A DNA stretch of 13,416 nucleotides from Proteobacteria bacterium UBA3588. Lineage in GTDB: Bacteria; Pseudomonadota; Gammaproteobacteria; Thiohalomonadales; Thiohalomonadaceae. How positions within the stretch are numbered: the stretch's first letter is position 1; each line of letters starts with the position of its first letter. A model generated the notes under the pieces. That model was not told where the DNA came from, did no database searches, and was given only the letters and a program-made list of their open reading frames with translations. The stretch covers positions 22,393-35,808 of the forward strand of contig DFMR01000184.1 of assembly GCA_002376325.1 (NCBI GenBank), given 5' to 3'. Position numbers and translations under genes: made by a program. Shown in pieces: positions 8,583 through 13,416 of this stretch.

Positions 8583-9434
8583 ATGAGAATCGTGTTATTG
8601 GGGGCGCCCGGTTCGGGCAAAGGGACTCAGGCCAAGCTCCTGGTCGAAAAGTATCACGTTCCACAGATTTCCACCGGCGACCTGCTGCGTTCCGCGGTGG
8701 CTGCGAATACCCCGCTGGGTCAGCGCGCAAAAGCGGCGATGGAGGCCGGGCAACTGGTCTCCGACGACATCGTCCTCGGCATCATCGAGGAACGCCTCGC
8801 CCAACCCGACGCCAAGATGGGATTCATCCTCGACGGATTTCCGCGCAATATCCCGCAAGCCGAAGCGCTCGACGCCATGTTGAGGAAGCTTGGGATGCCG
8901 ATCGAATCGGCCCTGCTGATCGATGTCGACTTCGATATCCTGCTGCAACGCCTCACCGGCCGTCGCACCTGCGAATCCTGCGGCCAGATGTACAACATCT
9001 ATAGCTCCCCGCCACGCCTGGAAGATCGGTGCGACAAGTGCGGCGGCAATCTGCGGCACCGCGCCGACGACAACGAGGAAACCATCAGCAACCGACTGCG
9101 CGTTTACGAGGCGCAAACGGCACCGTTGATTGAGTACTTCCGTCGGCAAGGGAAACTCCATACAATCAACGGCATCGGCGAGATCGACGAGATCTACGAT
9201 ACCATTATTCGTACCTTGAGCTCCTCAACCAAACATAAGGGGGAAACAACCATGGAAGCAGAGCAATCCGAGGCGAACAAACCGGCAGCCGTAGAGGCTC
9301 CCGCCAAGAAGAAGCGTGTAGCCAAGAAGAAAACCGCCAAGAAGGCTGCCCCCAAGAAGAAAGCTGTAGCCAAGAAAAAGACCGCCCCGAAGAAGAAGGC
9401 CGCCGCCAAGAAGAAAGCCGCCAGAAGGAAATAA
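8583..9434 (+). CDS. adk: Adenylate kinase (zinc-LID type) fused in frame to a Lys/Ala-rich histone H1-like tail
   Basis: Adenylate kinase interconverts ATP + AMP and 2 ADP in the cytoplasm. Motifs: P-loop GAPGSGKGT (7-15), AMP-binding STGDLLR (30-36) and LDGFPR (83-88), a zinc-finger LID with Cys130, Cys133, Cys150 and Cys153, and the DDNEETISNRL region (162-172). The kinase part ends near residue 212 (IIRTL), usual for the family. Instead of a stop the frame runs on through a short linker into 60 residues rich in KKK, AKK and APKKK (283 total). Such tails resemble bacterial H1-like DNA- or polyanion-binding proteins. Start: GGAGAA eight bases before ATG 8583; a TTG ten codons earlier would place that site inside the gene. 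A second ribosome site and ATG begin the tail, so the fusion may coexist with a separate small protein, or reflect a frameshift or sequencing error. The sequence as given is uninterrupted. Confidence 0.9.
   Translation: MRIVLLGAPGSGKGTQAKLLVEKYHVPQISTGDLLRSAVAANTPLGQRAKAAMEAGQLVSDDIVLGIIEERLAQPDAKMGFILDGFPRNIPQAEALDAMLRKLGMPIESALLIDVDFDILLQRLTGRRTCESCGQMYNIYSSPPRLEDRCDKCGGNLRHRADDNEETISNRLRVYEAQTAPLIEYFRRQGKLHTINGIGEIDEIYDTIIRTLSSSTKHKGETTMEAEQSEANKPAAVEAPAKKKRVAKKKTAKKAAPKKKAVAKKKTAPKKKAAAKKKAARRK
9252..9434 (+). CDS. Possible separate 60-residue histone H1-like protein from an internal in-frame start
   Basis: Within the adk frame, AAGGGGG lies eight bases before ATG 9252, a stronger ribosome site than that of adk itself. 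Initiation there would give 60 residues: an acidic head (MEAEQSEANKP) and then about 45 residues of KKK, AKKKTA and APKKKA repeats ending in AARRK, typical of small bacterial H1-like nucleoid or polyanion-binding proteins. A TAA in another frame just before the site (CATAAGG) would be where a one-base shift ended the kinase. The terminator follows directly after the stop. I cannot tell from sequence alone whether this start, the fusion, or both are used. Confidence 0.5.
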   Translation: MEAEQSEANKPAAVEAPAKKKRVAKKKTAKKAAPKKKAVAKKKTAPKKKAAAKKKAARRK

Positions 9435-9454
9435 TCTCCTTCGGCTTTCCGCTA

Positions 9455-9490
9455 AAAAAAACGGCCGTCTGCGAAGATGGCCGTTTTTTT
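9455..9490. terminator. Bidirectional intrinsic terminator between converging transcripts
   Basis: Stem of 16 bp (9455-9470 with 9475-9490, one G-T pair) closed by a GCGA tetraloop, with eight A before and seven T after the GC core CGGCC. It works in either direction: 20 bp after the adk/tail stop on the plus strand and 16 bp after the stop of the 67-residue gene on the minus strand. Confidence 0.93.
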
Positions 9491-9506
9491 CTCCTTGTCC
9501 CCTGAA

Positions 9507-9710
9507 TCAACGATAGTGCGGATCTACCCAACAGCGAGGTGGCGCTTCCCCTGACGGGAACGTCAGTTCCGATTTGACAAAATTGGCCGGGTCCTGCAGC
9601 TCCTCGCCGGCATGGAAGCGGCCGGCCACCATTGTCTTCATGGGATCGATAAGTGCTCTTATATCGAGCACCTCTACCAGATCACCGGACGGTGCGTGTT
9701 TCATATACAT
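9507..9710 (-). CDS. Small protein of unknown function (67 residues)
   Basis: I do not recognise the family. The soluble product begins MYMKHAPSGDLVEVLDI and ends PRCWVDPHYR, with an acidic middle (HAGEELQDPANFVKSEL) and no membrane segment, signal peptide or Cys pair. The frame is open further upstream to 9812, but AAGGAAGGGG lies about six bases before ATG 9710 and the upstream part overlaps the glcG-like gene, so the short form is chosen. Good ribosome site, 44-bp spacing behind the glcG-like gene and a terminator right after the stop support a real gene at the end of the minus-strand dehydrogenase operon. Its job is unknown. Confidence 0.7.
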   Translation of the reverse strand: MYMKHAPSGDLVEVLDIRALIDPMKTMVAGRFHAGEELQDPANFVKSELTFPSGEAPPRCWVDPHYR

Positions 9711-9754
9711 GGCTGTCCCCTTCCTTTTGCGGTCTTGTGCCGTCGACCGTTGGT

Positions 9755-10270
9755 TTAAAACGCCCCCATCTGCAGATCGGTTTCGACCGCATCCAGCCCG
9801 GCGCGCGCGCAACGCTCGTCCTGCTTGCCGCTCGGCGCACCACTCACCCCCACGCCGCCGACAATACTCCCGGCAGCCGTAATCGGCAGACCGCCCGCAC
9901 TGAACACCAGTCCTTTCACCTTGCCCACGGAAAACGGCTCGGTGAAACGCTTACCCATTGCAGAGGTGGGGCTGTTGAACGACATGGCGGTGTAGGCCTT
10001 CTCTCGACTGATGGTAAGCGTGAGATCGGGGGCCAGCACGTCGCGCAATACCACCTGCGGATGACCGCCGCGATCGATCACGGTCACCGCTACCTGCAAC
10101 CCGTCCTTGCGACACTGGGCAATGGCCGCCTGGGCCAGCTTCAGCGCCATTTCCAGCGACATCCTCTTAATAGTGATCAGTGGCGGGTTGGCATCGGCAG
10201 CCAGCGCCACACTCCCCGTGCCGCAAAGCAATGCGCCTGCCAATACCAGTAACACACCTGTTCTTACCAT
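9755..10270 (-). CDS. GlcG/HbpS-family protein with signal peptide
   Basis: Members of the GlcG/HbpS family (formerly DUF336) are small alpha/beta proteins; some bind haem or corrinoids, and GlcG is encoded with glycolate oxidase in E. coli. The 171-residue product starts with a signal peptide (basic MVRT, hydrophobic 5-15, likely cut after ALA at 24), so it should be exported to the periplasm. The family core follows: MSLEMALKLAQAAIAQCRKDG, VAVTVIDRGGHPQVVLRD, a SREKAYTAMSF helix, and the glycine-rich end LPITAAGSIVGGVGVSG with DERCARAGLDAV. A Cys at 16 lacks a proper lipobox. Start: AGAGGAG about ten bases before the ATG. It lies between the large FAD/Fe-S dehydrogenase and the 67-residue gene on the same strand, repeating the dehydrogenase-GlcG neighbourhood. 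Ligand and exact role are inferred only. Confidence 0.88.
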   Translation of the reverse strand: MVRTGVLLVLAGALLCGTGSVALAADANPPLITIKRMSLEMALKLAQAAIAQCRKDGLQVAVTVIDRGGHPQVVLRDVLAPDLTLTISREKAYTAMSFNSPTSAMGKRFTEPFSVGKVKGLVFSAGGLPITAAGSIVGGVGVSGAPSGKQDERCARAGLDAVETDLQMGAF

Positions 10271-10605
10271 GACTGCTGCTCCTCTTTCTTTTTTTGGACC
10301 CTCTGATGCACAAGAATAGAATCGAAAACGAGGTTGGCCAATATTTCGCGTCCGCGTTGGCGGGAACGACCGGGCCGCGATAACCCCCTATCGCGCGCTG
10401 GAGGCACTGCAGCAAGACGTGTGACAGAGAAATCTGCCGATATTGCTGGCGCCCGCCGGACGGCGGGCGTTGCCAGGGGCTGCGCTGCCGCGGTAACCCC
10501 TACGGCAGGTGTCCCTCTCGCAGCGGACATGCGGCGGGTCTGTTGGGTAAAAGGTTGCGGCGATTCGCAGGAGCACCTTCGGCGCGACGGACGTTGCATT
10601 TCCGC
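10271..10605. other. 335-bp gap between dehydrogenase and glcG-like gene; hairpin, no convincing gene
   Basis: No protein gene is supported here. On the minus strand an open frame of 111 codons spans it, but it is Arg/Pro-rich, uses codons rare in the neighbours (AGG, AGA, ATA, GGG, TTA) and lacks a ribosome site. A perfect 7-bp GC hairpin with a 4-base loop lies at 10451-10468 (GCCCGCC/GGCGGGC) without a following T run, so it could be an mRNA processing, stabilising or Rho-related element. The last 30 bases before the glcG-like gene are purine-rich with its ribosome site. Confidence 0.5.
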
Positions 10606-13416
10606 CTATAGCAGGATGCGTTCGACGCCGCCGTGCTGCACCTGCTCTACGAAGCGGCGCTGCCACTGGTCGCCCAACAAGGCGTTGGCCAGCTCGACCA
10701 CGATGTAACCGGTCTCCAGCCCGGTATCGTCACGATAACGCGACAGACCCTGCTGGCACGCCGGACATGAGGTGAGCATCTTCACCGAGCCGTCGCTGCG
10801 CTCCTCACCGGTGAGCTGCCGAATCCCCTGGTGCAGTTCCTCTTCCTTGCGAAAACGCACTTGGCTGGCAATATCGGGCCGGCTGATGGCGAAGGTTCCC
10901 GCCTCGCCGCAGCAACGATCCGACAGCAACACCTCCTGACCCAGCAGCGCCGCCGCCACCTTGGTCGGCGCATAGCTTTTCATCGGCGAGTGACAGGGGT
11001 CGTGATAGAGATACTGTTTGCCGCTGACACCTTCCAGCTTCACACCCTTTTCCATCAGGTACTCGTGGATATCGAGCAGGCGACAGCCGGGGAAGATATC
11101 AGCGAAGCGGTAGCTCTGCAGCTGGTCCATGCAGGTGCCGCAAGAGACGATGACCGTCTTGATGTCCATGTAGTTGAGGGTATTGGCCACGCGGTGGAAC
11201 AGCACCTGGTTGTCGGTCGAGATGCGCTTGCCGCGCACTTCGTCACCGCCGGAGGTCTGCGGATAACCGCAGCAGAGGTAACCGGGCGGCAACACCACCT
11301 GCGCACCGCTGTCATAGAGCATCGCCAGGGTCGCCAACCCCACCTCACTGAACAGCCGCTCGGAGCCGCAACCCGGAAAATAGAATACGGCATCGGACTC
11401 GTCGGTCACCTTTTGTGCATCGCGCAGGATCGGCACGATCTTGGGGTCTTCCAAGCCCAGCATCGCCCGCATCGGCTGTGCCGGCAGATGGGAGGGCATC
11501 GGCTTCTTCACCAGATTGATCACCTGGGTCCTGATGGTCATCGGGCCGGTGGTGGCGCGCGGCCGTCCACGGCCGAGCAGGCCAAGGCGCTTGAACAGGC
11601 CATAGCCCAGACGCTGCGCGGCGTAGCCCCACTGGATTAGCGCCTTGCGCATCAGCTTGATGGTGGCGGGATCGGTAACGTTGAGAAAGGCCATGGAGAG
11701 GCGCGTACCGATGTTGCTGCGCTTTTGGTTGCGGGCTCGCAGGATATTGCGCATCAGGATCGAGACGTCGCCGAAATCGATATTGACGGGACACGGCGCG
11801 AGGCACTTGTGACAGACGGTGCAATGATCGGCCACATCGTTCATCTCCGCGAAGTGACGCACCGAGATGCCGCGCCGGGTCTGCTCCTCATACAGGAACG
11901 CCTCGATGATCAGGCCGGTACCGAGGATCTTGTTGCGCGGGGAGTAGAGCAGGTTGGCGCGCGGCACATGGGTGTTGCACACCGGCTTGCACTTACCGCA
12001 ACGCAGGCAATCCTTGACCATGGTATTGAGAGCGTCCAGCTCGCTGGCCTCCAGGATCAATGCCTCCTGCTGCAACAGGCGCAATGACGGGGTATAGGCG
12101 TTGTGCAGACCGGACCCCGGCAGCAGCTTGCCGCGATTGAAACGCCCCTCCGGGTCCACCTCGCTCTTGTATGCGGCAAACGCCGTCACCGTCTCCGGGT
12201 GCAGGAACTGAAACTTGGTGATGCCGATGCCGTGCTCGCCGGAGATGACGCCGCCCAGCGACTCGGCCAGCGCCATGATGCGCTCGACCACCCGTTCCGC
12301 CTCCTGCAACATCTGGTAGTCGTTGGAGTACACCGGAATATTGGTGTGCACGTTGCCGTCGCCGGCATGCATATGGGTCGCCACGAACAGGCGGGCGGCG
12401 CGCACCTTGGCGTGGATCGCGTCCAGCCGGCGCCGCACCGCTTCCAGATCGCGCCCGGCGAATATCTCCTTCAGCGGCCGCTCCACCTCGCTGCGGTAGG
12501 AGATGCGCAAGGCGCGCCGCTGCAACAGGTGAAACAGGGTGTCGTCAGGTTGCAGTTGCTCCAGCAACTCCACACCGACCAGCGCCGGGTGGGCCGCGGC
12601 CGGTGCGTCGAGCTGCTGCAACAGCGACCGCCAACGTTCGCGCACCTGCAGCAGATGTTCGCGTGCCGCCTGCTTCTTGCCGGTGACGATGGCGTCGCTT
12701 TCCGCGCTGGTATCGTAATCGGCCGCCTGCCGCACCTCGGGCAACTCGCCCGAGAGACACTCCAGCACGGCATCGATGATGCACAGCTTGTTCTGCGTCG
12801 ACTGCTCGATATTGATACGCTCGATGCCTTCGCTGTACTCCCCCAGGCGCGCCAACGGGATCACCACGTCCTCGTTTATCTTGAAGGCATTGGTGTGGGC
12901 GGCGATGGCGGCGGTGCGGGCGCGGTCCTGCCAGAAACGATGGCGTGCCTCGGGACTGACAGCGATAAAACCTTCGGCGTCGCGCACATTGGCCATGCGC
13001 ACCACCGCCGACGCCGCCTCGGCCACGGCATCCTCATCGTCGCCGGCGATGTCCGCCAGCAGTACCATCTTGGGCAGCTCCTTGCGCGGCGCCTTGGTGG
13101 TGTACTTCACGGCGCGTACATACCGCTCATCCAAGTGTTCGAGACCGGCCAGCACCACGTGCGGCAGGCCGTCCAGATACTCCTTGGTTTCGACGATGGC
13201 CGGAACCGCCCGGCGCAGATCGGCGCCGAAGAATTCGAGGCATACCGTGCGGATATGGCGCGGCATACGGTGCACCACAAAGCGAGCCGAGGTGATCAGG
13301 CCATCGCACCCTTCCTTCTGTACGCCGGGCAGACCGCCGAGAAATTTATTGGTGACATCCTTGCCCAGCCCGGACTTGCGCAGTTCGGAACCGGGGATGC
13401 GCAGCAGTTGCGGTTC
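10606..13416 (-). CDS. FAD-linked 2-hydroxyacid (D-lactate/glycolate-type) dehydrogenase fused to Fe-S and CCG domains, 5' end cut by window edge
   Basis: Fusion of a GlcD/Dld-type FAD oxidase with a GlcF/GlpC-type iron-sulfur part, expected to oxidise a 2-hydroxyacid such as D-lactate or glycolate at the membrane and pass electrons on through Fe-S clusters. The frame is open to the right edge with 936 residues visible; the GTG at 13278 is an internal Val. Order: end of the FAD-binding domain (GLGKDVTNKFLGGLPG, 17-31), FAD-oxidase C-terminal domain with HMHAGDGNVHTN (348-359) and GEHGIGITK (393-401), two 4Fe-4S motifs CLRCGKCKPVC (470-480) and CTVCHKCLAPC (532-542), then two CCG domains (CGSE..LCCGYP..CGTC, 683-762; DPCH..RCCGEAG..CPAC, 806-887). 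Relatives are about 1,280 residues, so roughly 350 are missing. The glcG-like gene lies downstream. Substrate cannot be settled from sequence. Confidence 0.93.
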   Translation of the reverse strand, partial: EPQLLRIPGSELRKSGLGKDVTNKFLGGLPGVQKEGCDGLITSARFVVHRMPRHIRTVCLEFFGADLRRAVPAIVETKEYLDGLPHVVLAGLEHLDERYVRAVKYTTKAPRKELPKMVLLADIAGDDEDAVAEAASAVVRMANVRDAEGFIAVSPEARHRFWQDRARTAAIAAHTNAFKINEDVVIPLARLGEYSEGIERINIEQSTQNKLCIIDAVLECLSGELPEVRQAADYDTSAESDAIVTGKKQAAREHLLQVRERWRSLLQQLDAPAAAHPALVGVELLEQLQPDDTLFHLLQRRALRISYRSEVERPLKEIFAGRDLEAVRRRLDAIHAKVRAARLFVATHMHAGDGNVHTNIPVYSNDYQMLQEAERVVERIMALAESLGGVISGEHGIGITKFQFLHPETVTAFAAYKSEVDPEGRFNRGKLLPGSGLHNAYTPSLRLLQQEALILEASELDALNTMVKDCLRCGKCKPVCNTHVPRANLLYSPRNKILGTGLIIEAFLYEEQTRRGISVRHFAEMNDVADHCTVCHKCLAPCPVNIDFGDVSILMRNILRARNQKRSNIGTRLSMAFLNVTDPATIKLMRKALIQWGYAAQRLGYGLFKRLGLLGRGRPRATTGPMTIRTQVINLVKKPMPSHLPAQPMRAMLGLEDPKIVPILRDAQKVTDESDAVFYFPGCGSERLFSEVGLATLAMLYDSGAQVVLPPGYLCCGYPQTSGGDEVRGKRISTDNQVLFHRVANTLNYMDIKTVIVSCGTCMDQLQSYRFADIFPGCRLLDIHEYLMEKGVKLEGVSGKQYLYHDPCHSPMKSYAPTKVAAALLGQEVLLSDRCCGEAGTFAISRPDIASQVRFRKEEELHQGIRQLTGEERSDGSVKMLTSCPACQQGLSRYRDDTGLETGYIVVELANALLGDQWQRRFVEQVQHGGVERILL

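Noticed and set aside
9299..9431. AAGAAGAAA-type repeats as a DNA repeat array or CRISPR
   Set aside because: They are irregular, keep reading frame and encode the Lys/Ala-rich tail; there are no spacers.
10264..10599. 111-codon minus-strand open frame spanning the gap before the glcG-like gene
   Set aside because: Arg/Pro-rich, uses codons rare in neighbouring genes, has no ribosome site and overlaps the glcG-like start; more likely chance in GC-rich DNA.
13276..13278. GTG as the start of the FAD dehydrogenase
   Set aside because: The frame stays open to the right edge and the 46 upstream residues match the end of the FAD-binding domain, so this is an internal Val.

Overview
The window is GC-rich gammaproteobacterial chromosome. 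The gene repertoire suggests a Chromatiales-like or chemolithoautotrophic sulfur-oxidiser or methanotroph type of organism: a pyrophosphate-dependent phosphofructokinase, a proton-pumping membrane pyrophosphatase, a divergent ilvA/rpiA pair and a fused FAD/Fe-S 2-hydroxyacid dehydrogenase. That lineage guess is inference; no rRNA or other marker is present.

Layout. (1) 1-1311, minus: biosynthetic threonine deaminase IlvA, cut by the left edge inside its second ACT domain. (2) 1411-3713, plus: rpiA, then an orphan MotA/PomA-type stator protein without motB, then a PilZ protein whose two c-di-GMP motifs are separated by a helical insertion. (3) 3832-8451, minus: a pyrophosphate block made of soluble pyrophosphatase (ppa), K+-independent H+-pyrophosphatase (hppA), PPi-dependent phosphofructokinase (pfp) and an unrecognised 135-residue gene 28 bp upstream of pfp. 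Strong intrinsic terminators follow pfp and hppA, and ppa and hppA each have a candidate promoter. (4) 8583-9434, plus: adenylate kinase, read without a stop into a 60-residue Lys/Ala-rich histone H1-like tail that has its own Shine-Dalgarno sequence and in-frame ATG. (5) 9507-13416, minus: a right-edge-truncated FAD-linked dehydrogenase with two [4Fe-4S] motifs and two CCG domains, then a 335-bp gap, a secreted GlcG/HbpS-like protein and an unrecognised 67-residue protein. A 16-bp bidirectional terminator separates blocks 4 and 5.

How the genes fit. Pfp, HppA, Ppa and Adk all handle PPi and adenylate energy currency: Pfp exchanges PPi for the phosphate of fructose-1,6-bisphosphate reversibly, HppA couples PPi to proton pumping, Ppa removes PPi, and Adk balances AMP/ADP/ATP. 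With RpiA (pentose phosphate or Calvin cycle) this fits a PPi-saving central carbon metabolism as described for methanotrophs and sulfur-oxidising symbionts. The dehydrogenase plus GlcG resembles a compact glycolate or D-lactate oxidation unit. The MotA-PilZ pair suggests c-di-GMP-linked control of a motor-like or ion-channel protein, but the missing MotB partner and charged residues in transmembrane segment 3 make its role uncertain.

The least ordinary features are the Adk/histone-like fusion with nested start, the orphan MotA with altered TM3, the split PilZ, and two conserved-looking unknown genes (8044-8451 and 9507-9710) tied to known operons.
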